Of a stretch of DNA of 64,000 nt, positions 27,078-36,500 are shown in pieces (position 1 is the first letter of the stretch; every line of letters begins with the position of its first letter). The stretch spans positions 1,240,001 through 1,304,000 of the forward strand of contig NZ_CP046401.1 in NCBI RefSeq assembly GCF_009762775.1, written 5' to 3'. This DNA is from Maribellus comscasis. Its GTDB lineage: Bacteria > Bacteroidota > Bacteroidia > Bacteroidales > Prolixibacteraceae. The notes beneath the pieces were generated by a model. It had not been told where the DNA came from. It did no database searches and saw only the letters and a list, made by a program, of their open reading frames with translations. Both the position numbers and the translations under genes were made by a program.

Positions 27078-28742
27078 CTACTGAATTTCTATTTCAGAAA
27101 TTACAGTATATAAGTTTTCATGATTTGCCAATCCCATCTTTTTGCGTAGCCGGCTTCGGGCCACATCAACACTTTGCTGACTTTTACCTGTAATTAACGC
27201 TATCTCTTTTGAAGAAAGCTTCATTTTAATAAATGCGCAAAGTTTATTTTCGCTGGCAGTTAAGTTTTGATATTTCTTATTAAGCGCGCTGTAAAAATGC
27301 GGATGAACAGTGGTAAAATGGCTTTCAAACTCGTTCCAGTGATTATTGTTTGTGTTTGATTTCAAATTTGACATCAATTCGAGCAGCTGACTCTTTTGAA
27401 TTTTTTCCTGGTCTTTAAGCTTTGACAGCTGCTTCAAAATAGTTTTTTGCATCGATTCTTTTTGTGAAATAACAATGGCTTTGTAGGTTAAATCGCGGTT
27501 CTTTTTATCAATAGCCTTGCTCAGCCCTTCAAGCTCCCTTTCTTTTTCAAGTTTTTCGTTTTTTAATTGAGTAATATCGAGTTGCCTTTTTATTCTAATC
27601 AGCCGTTCATTATTATGAGTAAAATTTATTGCAATTGCAAACAATAGTATTTCAATATAAAACCCTACCTGATAAATATAAATGTGCTCAACTGATATAT
27701 AAAACAAATTGGCAATTATAGCTGCACCTCCACCTGCCGCCAAAAACAATGAACCAGAGAGAATTATTTTTACTGTAAGCGGTACTTTACGAATCAGGAG
27801 GAAAAATATTAAAACAATTGCAATGCCATTCACAACCGACAAAACATCGCCAATGTGAATTGCCACACTATATCTAAAAAGTGAAATGATAATAACAACA
27901 ACACTCAATGATAATATAACAGAAGCATATCTGAAAATCAACTTTCTGTAGTCTCTAAAATTCTCTTCGTTTAAAGCATAGTGAAGAAAAAAGAAGTAAA
28001 ACGGTTGCGCTAATAAAATGCTAAAAAAGAACATTTTATTTACCAAAGGATGTTGAGGAAACCAAAATAATTCGATATAGCCGTAATAAAAAAAGAAATA
28101 TAAGCTGGCAATAGCTATATAGATAAAATAACTTAAATAAAGTTTTTCGCGGGTTAAAAGAAAAAGAACCAAATTAAAGAGGCACAATATGGCAATAACG
28201 CCGGTAAAAAAACTTTGAACTATATCTGTTTTTGTTTTAAAGTGTTGATAGTCCTCCAAACTAATGATATTCATTGAAGGAAACGATAATGTATCAAAAC
28301 CTGCTCTTTTTACTCTTAAATAGACCGTGGTTTGCGTTCCCCTGGTTTTTGTCATCAAAACCTTATCTTTAAAAAATCCTTCAAAAGAACGATTAGATAG
28401 TGGAATATAAGAGCCACCAAGATATTTTAAAGTTTTACTTTCGGACAGAACCTGAACCAGCTGAATTTCAGCAAAAAAATCATTAAAATGAATAAAATAT
28501 GAGTCCTTATTTAACTTTTGATTATCAAAAGTGAGTCTAAACCAATAATATACATTTGGACTTAGTGTTTCATTCTTATAAGCAGTAAACATTTTATTGG
28601 TCATTTCTGCTTCGGAAAAATCCTGAATTTTATCTCCAGGAAGATATTGGATTGATATTAGTGATTCCGGGTAATTGGGTTGTCCACCCGCAAACAGTTT
28701 TACAGGTAGAACAAAAAGAAAAATGAAAATTATTTTAGTCAT
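27078..28742 (-). CDS. 7TMR-DISM membrane receptor with C-terminal LuxR-type HTH
   Basis: From the ATG at 28742 (554 residues) the protein begins with a signal peptide ending LFAGG. A 7TMR-DISMED2-type extracytoplasmic beta domain (residues ~20-160) is followed by seven membrane segments (~175-385), a long coiled coil (~388-470, rich in K/E/L/Q) and a C-terminal helix-turn-helix (~490-550) with the LSSKEIALITGKSQQSVDVARSR-like LuxR/GerE pattern. A start at 28763 adds seven residues in front of the signal and is less likely. Such receptors bind an unknown outside ligand, perhaps a carbohydrate, and could regulate DNA directly from the membrane. The neighbouring large secreted protein gene is a candidate target (inference). 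Confidence 0.88.
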   Translation of the reverse strand: MTKIIFIFLFVLPVKLFAGGQPNYPESLISIQYLPGDKIQDFSEAEMTNKMFTAYKNETLSPNVYYWFRLTFDNQKLNKDSYFIHFNDFFAEIQLVQVLSESKTLKYLGGSYIPLSNRSFEGFFKDKVLMTKTRGTQTTVYLRVKRAGFDTLSFPSMNIISLEDYQHFKTKTDIVQSFFTGVIAILCLFNLVLFLLTREKLYLSYFIYIAIASLYFFFYYGYIELFWFPQHPLVNKMFFFSILLAQPFYFFFLHYALNEENFRDYRKLIFRYASVILSLSVVVIIISLFRYSVAIHIGDVLSVVNGIAIVLIFFLLIRKVPLTVKIILSGSLFLAAGGGAAIIANLFYISVEHIYIYQVGFYIEILLFAIAINFTHNNERLIRIKRQLDITQLKNEKLEKERELEGLSKAIDKKNRDLTYKAIVISQKESMQKTILKQLSKLKDQEKIQKSQLLELMSNLKSNTNNNHWNEFESHFTTVHPHFYSALNKKYQNLTASENKLCAFIKMKLSSKEIALITGKSQQSVDVARSRLRKKMGLANHENLYTVISEIEIQ

Positions 28743-28914
28743 ATGGTTATAAAACAAATCCATCTCAATTGGGCTAGTCCTCTTTGGCTTGCAGATAATA
28801 ATGTCACATAAAAATAGTTTTTTATCTATTCACGACCGCATAAAACTATAGATTTCATTGTTAATGAGATAGCAATTTCCGTCATTCTTTTTCAGCTCAA
28901 GCTCATTTCTTGAG

Positions 28915-29018
28915 AATAAAGAAAATCCTTAAAGTTGACTATCCCCATGCCAGAGCAGAGGAGTATTTCGCCAACTTTATTTTCAGCAACAATGCTGAAA
29001 AGTTAGATTTTCTTTATT
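28915..29018. repeat. 104-base inverted-repeat element with nested stems
   Basis: Outer arms AATAAAGAAAATC (28915-28927) and its perfect complement (29006-29018). Inside are stems TAAAGTTG/CAACTTTA (28930-28937 with 28972-28979) and TTTTCAGCA/TGCTGAAAA (28980-28988 with 28993-29001). This would allow a three-helix junction in RNA or single-stranded DNA. No flanking target-site duplication is visible. Confidence 0.55.
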
Positions 29019-29057
29019 GATTCACCCCTCTACTCTCCCCCATCTGGCGGATGACAT

Positions 29058-29108
29058 CTCCCCTGATTTCAGGGGAGAGTATAAGGTAACCCCGAGGCTT
29101 TGCCTCGG
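29058..29108. repeat. Pair of GC-rich hairpins
   Basis: CTCCCCTGA/TCAGGGGAG with a two-base loop (29058-29077) and CCGAGGC/GCCTCGG with a TTT loop (29092-29108). Neither is followed by a strong T-tract, and no plus-strand gene ends here, so they look more like repetitive extragenic palindromes than terminators. Confidence 0.5.
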
Positions 29109-29152
29109 AGAATTATTTGATTAAAAGTTTTAGTTTTTACAATAAAAACGAA

Positions 29153-29180
29153 AAAGCCACTCCGAAAACGAAGTGGCTTT
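29153..29180 (-). terminator. Intrinsic terminator of the etfBA-acd operon
   Basis: Nine-base stem AAAGCCACT/AGTGGCTTT with a ten-base loop; on the minus strand a T run follows. Sequence nearly identical to the terminator at 20335-20361. Confidence 0.85.
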
Positions 29181-29200
29181 AAGAATTTATTTTAATTCTG

Positions 29201-30910
29201 CTACAATTCGAACTTATAGGTTCCAAGATCACTTAGTTCAGAAACCCGGATATATTCAGCATGTGATTTTACCTGGGCTTTGGCAAAAGTAATGTAATTT
29301 TTGGCTGAACGCAGGAATGAATCATTGCGGTTAGTATCAAGCAGTAGCAAGTAACTCATAATAATGTGTCCGGCCATTTCAACCAAACGGCGGGCATGGA
29401 AATCGACAAACTCGTTATCGTCTGTTGAAGTTACTTTTTTCACTGCCTGTTCATACTCATCAGTAAGAATAATCAGCGAACGTTTCAGGTATTCCAGCTG
29501 TGGTGAAACCGCCTGAGATTCGTAGTAACGAATCTGGTTCAGAAAAGCACCGGTTGTTACGCCGCGAATAGCAGCTACTACCTGTAACTGTGTTGTTCCT
29601 TCATAAATTGAGGTAATTCGGGCATCGCGGTAGATACGTTCTACCGGATAATCCTTCATAAAACCCGAACCGCCATGAATCTGGACAGCATCGTAAGCCA
29701 GTTGGTTGCTGTACTCACTTGCCATTCCCTTTACAAGCGGAGTATAAACATCGGCCAAACGCTGATATTTTTTCATTTCTGCACGTTCATCTTTTTCAAG
29801 AGTACGTTCTTCAGAAATATGCTGGTATGTTTTATACATATCAACAAAACGTGCGGTCTCGTATAACAAGGTTCTTGAGGCATCCAGTTTAGCTTTCATC
29901 ATAGAGAGCATTTCGTAGACAGCAGGAAATCGAATAATTGCCTTTCCAAACTGCATTCTTTCTTTGGCATATTCTATCGCTTCGCGGTAAGCAGCCTCAC
30001 TAACACCAACTGATTGGGCAGCAATTCCAAGACGAGCGCCATTCATCAATGCCATTACATATTTAATCAAACCCAATTTCCGGGAACCAACCAACTCAGC
30101 CGGAGCATTTTTGAAAACCAATTCACAGGTAGGCGAGCCAATGATTCCCATTTTATGTTCGATACGGCGAACGGTTACTCCACCTTGCTGTTTGTCGTAT
30201 ATAAACATCGAAAGTCCACGACCATCTTTTGTTCCTGGCTCTGAACGAGCCAACACAAGAGAAATTTCTCCGTCGCCGTTGGTGATAAAACGTTTTACTC
30301 CATTTAACAACCAAACATTCTTCTTTTCATCCCAGGTAGCTTTTAACTGAACCGCCTGCAAATCGGAACCTGCATCAGGCTCGGTCAGGTCCATTGCCAT
30401 CGTGTCGCCTTTGCACACACGTGGCAGATATTTTTCCTTTTGTTCTTCCGAAGCAAATTCGTTGATGGTTTCAGCGCAATCCTGCAATCCCCAAATATTT
30501 ACAAAACCTGCATCGGCACGCGATACAATATCAGCCGCCATAATATATGGTACAATCGGAAAATTGAGACCTTCATATTTATAAGGCAAAGACATTCCCA
30601 TCAAACCAGCTTTGTTTAATGCGTCGATGTTTTCCTGTGTCCCACGGGCATATATAACATGCCCATCAACTACCTGAGGTCCTTCCGCATCTATACTTTC
30701 CGCATTCGGGCCAACAATATCTCCGCAAATTTCACCCACTATCTCCAGCACTTTATCGTAGCTGTCGACTGCATCTTCGTGATCCATCGGAGCAAATGAA
30801 AATTCATCTTTAAAAGAAAAATCCCGTTCTTTTAAGCGAACAATCTTCTCCATCAACGGGTGGTTCAAATGGAATTTTAAGTCGCTGTTATCTGTATAAT
30901 AATTTGCCAT
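29201..30910 (-). CDS. Acyl-CoA dehydrogenase family protein
   Basis: This 569-residue flavoprotein has the three ACAD parts: N-terminal helical domain (~40-170), beta domain with the substrate-binding DLTEPDAGSDLQ motif (~171-290), and the C-terminal helical domain with the catalytic base near E437 in SIYEGTTQLQ. Residues beyond ~450 form an extra helical extension, making it longer than the classical ~380-residue enzyme, as in the larger anaerobe-type ACADs. It would oxidise an acyl-CoA in the cytosol and pass electrons to the ETF made by the two genes upstream on the same strand (24-base gap to etfA). The substrate chain is unknown. Confidence 0.92.
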   Translation of the reverse strand: MANYYTDNSDLKFHLNHPLMEKIVRLKERDFSFKDEFSFAPMDHEDAVDSYDKVLEIVGEICGDIVGPNAESIDAEGPQVVDGHVIYARGTQENIDALNKAGLMGMSLPYKYEGLNFPIVPYIMAADIVSRADAGFVNIWGLQDCAETINEFASEEQKEKYLPRVCKGDTMAMDLTEPDAGSDLQAVQLKATWDEKKNVWLLNGVKRFITNGDGEISLVLARSEPGTKDGRGLSMFIYDKQQGGVTVRRIEHKMGIIGSPTCELVFKNAPAELVGSRKLGLIKYVMALMNGARLGIAAQSVGVSEAAYREAIEYAKERMQFGKAIIRFPAVYEMLSMMKAKLDASRTLLYETARFVDMYKTYQHISEERTLEKDERAEMKKYQRLADVYTPLVKGMASEYSNQLAYDAVQIHGGSGFMKDYPVERIYRDARITSIYEGTTQLQVVAAIRGVTTGAFLNQIRYYESQAVSPQLEYLKRSLIILTDEYEQAVKKVTSTDDNEFVDFHARRLVEMAGHIIMSYLLLLDTNRNDSFLRSAKNYITFAKAQVKSHAEYIRVSELSDLGTYKFEL

Positions 30911-30934
30911 TTTAGTTCATATTAAATGTCAACA

Positions 30935-31954
30935 CTATTTTGTATTCGTTTTATAATACTTGATCATCTTGGGAACGATGTTAGCAATATCTCCTGTAAT
31001 CACATAATCTGCAATGGAATTAATCGGAGCTTCAGGATCGGTATTGATTGCAATAATCTGGGCCGATTGTTCCATTCCTGCACGGTGCTGGATTTGCCCT
31101 GAAATACCACAAGCGATATATAATTTTGGACGAACCGTTAAACCAGTCTGACCAATTTGCCTTTCGTGTTCCACATAACCGGCATCAACAGCTGCACGCG
31201 ATGCGCCAACTTCGCCCCCCAATACCTCGGCAAGTTCATGTAACAGCTGAAAATTCTCTTTAGAACCAACACCGTAACCGCCGGCAACAATAATAGGAGA
31301 ACCTTTGATATTCAACTTGCTTTTTTCCATATGCCGCTCAATGATTTCGACAACAAAATCGGTGTCATTCACATATTTCGACACATCAAGTTTTACTGTT
31401 TTCCCTTTGTATTTCGGATCAAGAATGCTCTTTTTCATTACACCTTCTCGAACCGTTGCCATTTGTGGACGGCAATCCGGATTTATGATGGTGGCAATAA
31501 TATTTCCTCCAAAAGCAGGACGAATCTGGTACAGCAAATTCTCATACTTTTTGTCCGCTTTTTTATCGTAATGTTCGCCTATGACCAAACTTGTACAATC
31601 GGCTGTTAAACCACTGTGTAATGCAGAAGATACTCTGGGACCAAGATCGCGGCCTATGGACGAAGCCCCCATTAGGGCAATCTGAGGTTTTTCTTCTTTA
31701 AACAGGTTTACGATGATTGAAGTATGTGGTAAGGTTTGATAAGGATACAACCTTTTATCGTCTGCCAAATACAGCGCATCTACGCCATAAGGAATTATCT
31801 GCTCAGCAATTCCTTCAAGTTGATTGCCAATGGCAATCGCTTCCAGTTTACATTTTAGTTCATTAGCCAGCGTTCTCCCCTTGGTCAGCAATTCCTGACT
31901 TACCTCGGCTACCTGGCCGTCTTCTATTTCGCAATAAACAAATACATTATTCAT
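30935..31954 (-). CDS. etfA: Electron transfer flavoprotein subunit alpha
   Basis: This 339-residue protein is the FAD-carrying ETF subunit. The N-terminal domain (~1-200) has the ETF alpha/beta fold. The C-terminal FAD-binding domain (~205-335) shows GASRAAVDAG, the GQTG motif and the signature segment YIACGISGQIQHRAGM ending in INTDPEAPI. The length is in the normal range. It pairs with EtfB, encoded 25 bases upstream on the same strand, and delivers electrons from the acyl-CoA dehydrogenase encoded next in the operon to a quinone reductase that is not in this window. Confidence 0.95.
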   Translation of the reverse strand: MNNVFVYCEIEDGQVAEVSQELLTKGRTLANELKCKLEAIAIGNQLEGIAEQIIPYGVDALYLADDKRLYPYQTLPHTSIIVNLFKEEKPQIALMGASSIGRDLGPRVSSALHSGLTADCTSLVIGEHYDKKADKKYENLLYQIRPAFGGNIIATIINPDCRPQMATVREGVMKKSILDPKYKGKTVKLDVSKYVNDTDFVVEIIERHMEKSKLNIKGSPIIVAGGYGVGSKENFQLLHELAEVLGGEVGASRAAVDAGYVEHERQIGQTGLTVRPKLYIACGISGQIQHRAGMEQSAQIIAINTDPEAPINSIADYVITGDIANIVPKMIKYYKTNTK

Positions 31955-31979
31955 TTCTTTCTAATTTACAAGGGTATAA

Positions 31980-32855
31980 CTATCCGATGGTATGACTCTC
32001 AATAAGTTCAAGCATCATATTCTCAATATCTGCATCGTTGTCTGAAATAATTTTGGAATCTTTTGCCTGAAGCACGACATTCTCAATGGATTTTACTTTG
32101 GTTGGAGAACCAGTCAAGCCCAGTTGGGATTTATCTGTTTCAATATCATTAACCGTCCATTCCGGAATATTTAACTCCGGGCGATCGTTATACAGATGCG
32201 TATAATCCTCATTTTCTTTTTGTAGCTCGGTAACTGTTTTTGCTCTTTTGTAGGTCATTAACAACTTGGCATTTCGTGCGCGGCACTCCGGAGCTGAACC
32301 ATTTACCGTAATCACCAGAGGCAGCGGGCATTTTACAGTTTCCACACCTCTCTCCAACCTGCGTTTTAATACAATAGTATTGTTCTTAAGTTCTTTTACT
32401 TCTTCAACATAAGTCACCTGAAGCATATTTAACTTTTCAGCAACCTGCGGCCCTACCTGTGCAGTATCTCCATCAATGGCCTGACGACCTGCAATCACCA
32501 GGTCTACTGTTTCAATCTTTTTTAAAGCCTGCCCCAGGGCGTACGAGGTAGCCAAAGTATCAGACCCGGCAAATGCCCTGTCGGTAAGCAAAATACCCCC
32601 ATCTGCTCCACGATATAAACCTTCGCGAATAATATCTGCAGCACGTCCCGGCCCCATTGTAAGAATTCTAACTGTTGTCCCGGGAAATTTATCTTTAATC
32701 CGTAAAGCCTGTTCCAGCGCATTTAAATCCTCCGGGTTAAAAATAGCCGGAAGTACAGCGCGGTTAACCGTCCCGTCAGCTTTCATTGCATCTTTGCCAA
32801 CGTTCCTCGTATCAGGAACCTGTTTGGCCAAAACAATAATGTTGTAAGCTTTCAT
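31980..32855 (-). CDS. etfB: Electron transfer flavoprotein subunit beta
   Basis: This 291-residue protein carries the ETF beta fold: N-terminal IIVLAKQVPDTR, AMP-site residues in VRILTMGPGRA and the GxxAIDGDTAQVGP motif (residues ~120-135) contacting the nucleotide. It is somewhat longer than the 250-260 residue mitochondrial type, as seen in Bacteroidota. It heads the etfB-etfA-acyl-CoA dehydrogenase operon. A well-formed promoter (TTG-N20-TATATTTG) lies 80-111 bases upstream of the ATG. Confidence 0.95.
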   Translation of the reverse strand: MKAYNIIVLAKQVPDTRNVGKDAMKADGTVNRAVLPAIFNPEDLNALEQALRIKDKFPGTTVRILTMGPGRAADIIREGLYRGADGGILLTDRAFAGSDTLATSYALGQALKKIETVDLVIAGRQAIDGDTAQVGPQVAEKLNMLQVTYVEEVKELKNNTIVLKRRLERGVETVKCPLPLVITVNGSAPECRARNAKLLMTYKRAKTVTELQKENEDYTHLYNDRPELNIPEWTVNDIETDKSQLGLTGSPTKVKSIENVVLQAKDSKIISDNDADIENMMLELIESHTIG

Positions 32856-32935
32856 CTATACTTGATTTAATTAAATTTTTTAAATTTTGCTTTGAGGAAA
32901 ACACGAAATTCTTTTGCTCTTGGCAAGAAGAGAGG

Positions 32936-32966
32936 CAAATATAAATATTCACCCTAAAGAAATCAA
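32936..32966 (-). promoter_or_regulatory. Promoter of the etfB operon
   Basis: On the minus strand TTG (32964-32966) is 20 bases before TATATTTG (32936-32943), matching the Bacteroidota consensus. Predicted leader about 75 bases. Confidence 0.7.
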
Positions 32967-33184
32967 GACACCCAAACCAAGGTTCATAAAAATTGCTTCA
33001 TTGCCAAACAAAATGCGGGTTATCATCCATTTCTATTTGAAAGATATGGCCCTAAACCCTTTTGAATATTGACTTTAAAACAATCAAACAAATGCTTCTA
33101 AAATTCCCGCGTTATACGATACTTTGTTATTTATATTTATTTTAATTAAGAAAGAATCGATTTGCAGCATTTTTTACAAAAAAA
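32967..33184. other. Intergenic region between etfB and the DUF3467 gene
   Basis: The 378-base gap (32856-33233) holds the etfB promoter and the DUF3467 terminator at its ends. The middle has no gene or structure I can recognise. Confidence 0.4.
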
Positions 33185-33211
33185 AAGAGGAATCAAAAAC
33201 TGATCCCTCTT
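33185..33211 (-). terminator. Intrinsic terminator of the rpoBC-DUF3467 transcript
   Basis: Eleven-base stem (one G-U pair on the minus strand) AAGAGGGATCA/TGATTCCTCTT, followed by a run of T complementary to 33178-33186. It ends the long ribosomal/RNA polymerase transcription unit. Confidence 0.88.
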
Positions 33212-33233
33212 ACATATTTTATAAGATCCTTTA

Positions 33234-33560
33234 TTAAGCCTGAGCAGTCGGCCCGCCAAAATTCATGGGCGGCATCATTGAATCGTTGCCCGGTTTCACA
33301 TTTTTTATAGGTCCGTGAATAGACTCATATTTTTTAATGTTATCCTGCAAAGCCATTAACAAACGTTTGGCGTGTTCCGGAGTTAAAATTATCCGTGACT
33401 TCACATTTGCTTTTGGCACTCCCGGCATTATCCGAACAAAATCAACAACAAATTCTGAACTTGAATGTGTTATAACGGCAAGGTTTGAATATACCCCTTG
33501 TGCAACGTCCTCACTCAACTCGATATTTAATTGTTGTCCTTTTTGTTTTTTATCATCCAT
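33234..33560 (-). CDS. DUF3467 domain-containing protein
   Basis: This 108-residue protein matches DUF3467: an N-terminal basic stretch, then IELSEDVAQGVYSNLAVITHS, the VVDFVRIMPG strand and the LTPEHAKRLLMALQDNI helix. The family is of unknown function; the fold looks like a small beta-sandwich with a C-terminal helix. It starts 22 bases after rpoC stops, and in many Bacteroidota it occupies the same place, which suggests co-expression with RNA polymerase. A strong terminator follows 23 bases after its stop. The tail is proline/glycine-rich. Confidence 0.88.
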   Translation of the reverse strand: MDDKKQKGQQLNIELSEDVAQGVYSNLAVITHSSSEFVVDFVRIMPGVPKANVKSRIILTPEHAKRLLMALQDNIKKYESIHGPIKNVKPGNDSMMPPMNFGGPTAQA

Positions 33561-33582
33561 GATGTTGCTCTTTTTACTCTAT

Positions 33583-36500
33583 TTAGGATCTTTTCAAGTC
33601 GATCAATTGGTCATATTCTGATTTTGACCCTACTACAAGGTTCTTATATTCTTTCAACCCTGTACCAGCAGGAATCAGGTGACCACAAATTACGTTTTCT
33701 TTCAATCCGTCGAGATAATCGGTTTTACCGTTTATCGCTGCTTCATTGAGAACTTTTGTTGTTTCCTGGAAGGAAGCTGCTGATAACCAACTGCGTGTTT
33801 GCAACGCCGCTTTAGTAATCCCCTGAAGAATCTGGCTTGATGTTGCGGGAATTGCGTCCCTCGCTTCAACCAGCTTTTTATCTCTTCTTCTCAACTGGGA
33901 ATTTTCATCTCTTAATCTTCTGGCCGAGATAATCTGACCTGACCTCAAACCTTCAGCATCACCGGACTCGATAACAACTTTTTTGTTATAAATCCAGTCG
34001 TTTTCAGAGATAAACTCATTTTTATCAACAACTTGTTTTTCAAGGAAGCGTGTATCACCCGGGTCATCGATTTCAACTTTTCGCATCATTTGGCGAATAA
34101 TGATTTCATAATGTTTATCATTAATTTTCACACCCTGCATACGGTAAACGTCCTGCACTTCATTCAAAATGTATTCCTGAACTGCTGTCGGACCTTTAAT
34201 AGCCAAAATATCAGAAGGAGTTGTAGCTCCGTCGGAAAGCGATGTTCCTGCCCGAATATAATCGTTCTCCTGAACCAAAATCTGTTTTGAAAGTGGTACC
34301 AAGTATTTTTTAACGTCGTTATTTTTGGTGGTAACGATAATTTCGCGGTTACCTCTTTTGATTTTACCCAGAGAAACCTCACCATCAACCTCCGAAACAA
34401 CTGCAGGATTTGAAGGATTACGAGCCTCGAATAACTCGGTAACACGTGGCAAACCACCAGTGATATCGCCTGCTTTACCGGCAGCGCGGGGAATTTTAAC
34501 CAAAACAGTACCTGCTTTAACTTCCTGATTATTGGATACGGCAATATGACCACCAACCGGAAGGTTGTATGAACGGATCATCTCGCCTTTTTTATCCATG
34601 ATTTTCAGGGTCGGGTTTTTGGTTTTATCCCTGGTTTCGATAATTACTTTCTCGCTGTAACCGGTTTGTTCATCTGATTCTTCGCGATAAGTAATACCAT
34701 CAATAAGGTTTTCAAACTCAATGGTTCCGTCAAATTCAGTAATAATTACACCATTAAACGGGTCCCATTCGCATATTAATTTTCCTTTTCTTATTTCTTC
34801 ACCATTTTTCACATACAATTTTGAACCATATGGGATGGGGTGAGTAGACAAAGGAATATTTGTATTTTTATCAATAATTTTTAATTCAGCCAAACGACTT
34901 ACAACAATATCGATTCCTTTTCCTTCATCGTCTTTGCGCTCAACCGAACGAAGTTCTTCAATTTCAACATAACCATCGTATTTTGATTCAACCTGTGATT
35001 GAGCTGAAATGTTACCTGCGATACCACCCACGTGGAATGTTCGTAATGTAAGCTGTGTTCCTGGTTCACCAATCGACTGTGCAGCAATTACCCCAACAGC
35101 TTCACCTTTTTGAACTTTTTTGCCCGTAGCCAGGTTTCTGCCGTAACATTTAGCACAAACCCCTACTTTTGATTCACAAGTTAAAACCGAACGGATTTCA
35201 ACACTCTCAATCGGAGATTCTTCAATTACACTTGCAACTTCTTCGGTAATTTCGTCACCTGACTTAACAATCAGATTCCCGTTCAACGGGTGATAGATAT
35301 CATGAACTGATGTGCGGCCAATAATTCGGTCGAAAAGCGATGCAACAACTTCCTCGTTATTTTTAATTGCAGTAGCGACCAAACCACGTAATGTTCCGCA
35401 GTCATCTTCGGAAATGATAACATCCTGAGCAACATCAACCAAACGACGGGTAAGATAACCAGCATCAGCAGTTTTTAGTGCGGTATCAGCCAAACCTTTA
35501 CGCGCACCGTGAGTTGAAATAAAGTACTCCAACACCGAAAGACCTTCTTTAAAGTTGGCCAAAATCGGGTTCTCAATAATCTGCGAACCGGTTGATCCTG
35601 ATTTCTGTGGTTTTGCCATCAATCCCCTCATTCCGCAAAGCTGACGAATCTGTTCTTTCGATCCACGGGCACCAGAGTCAAGCATCATATAAATAGAGTT
35701 AAAGCCTTGTTTATCTGTGCTCAACGTCTTCATTACTGAGTGAGTAAGCTTTGAGTTTGCATGCGTCCAAATATCAATAACCTGATTATATCTTTCATTA
35801 TTGGTAATGAATCCCATGTTATAATTGCTGATAACCTCTTCTACTTCTGCATAACCATCGCCAACAATTCCTTCCTTATCTTCAGGAATGATAACATCAT
35901 CAAGGTTAAACGACAATCCACCGCGATAAGCCATGTTGTATCCAAGATTTTTGATATCGTCGAGGAATCCAACAGTTACCGCATTTCCGGATTTCTTAAA
36001 TACATCTGAGATAATTGTACGAAGCGACTTTTTAGTCAGTAACTGATTTATATAACCAGCTTCTCCTGGAACGTACTCATTGAAAAGAACGCGACCGACA
36101 GTAGTTTCAATAATATGTTTGAAATATTCGCCGTTTTCGTCTACGTCTTCAACTTTAAGTTTAATTACTGCATGAAGATCAATCACTTTTTCGTAAAAAG
36201 CAATTAATACTTCTTCTGCTGAATAAAATGTCATTCCTTCTCCTCTTGAACCTTTACGTGGCTTGGTCATATAATATAAGCCAAGAACCATATCCTGCGA
36301 CGGAACCTGAATCGGAGCACCGTTGGCGGGGTTCAAAAGGTTATGCGAAGCAAGCATCAATAATTGCGCTTCCAGAATTGCCGCATTTCCCAGCGGTAAG
36401 TGAACAGCCATCTGGTCGCCGTCGAAGTCGGCGTTAAATCCTGTACAAACCAGCGGGTGAAGCTGGATTGCTTTGCCCTCTATTAATACAGGTTGGAAAG

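Larger units (their letters stand above)
28743..29200. other. Palindrome-rich intergenic region
   Basis: No complete gene. It contains a hairpin CTCAAG/CTTGAG (28896-28914), a 13-base inverted repeat (28915-28927 with 29006-29018) enclosing two further stems, two GC-rich hairpins (29058-29077 and 29092-29108) and the terminator of the acyl-CoA dehydrogenase gene (29153-29180). A start-less plus-strand frame of about 50 codons ends at 29021 with a protein-like C terminus (YFANFIFSNNAEKLDFLY), so part of it may be a decayed gene or mobile element remnant. Confidence 0.5.
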
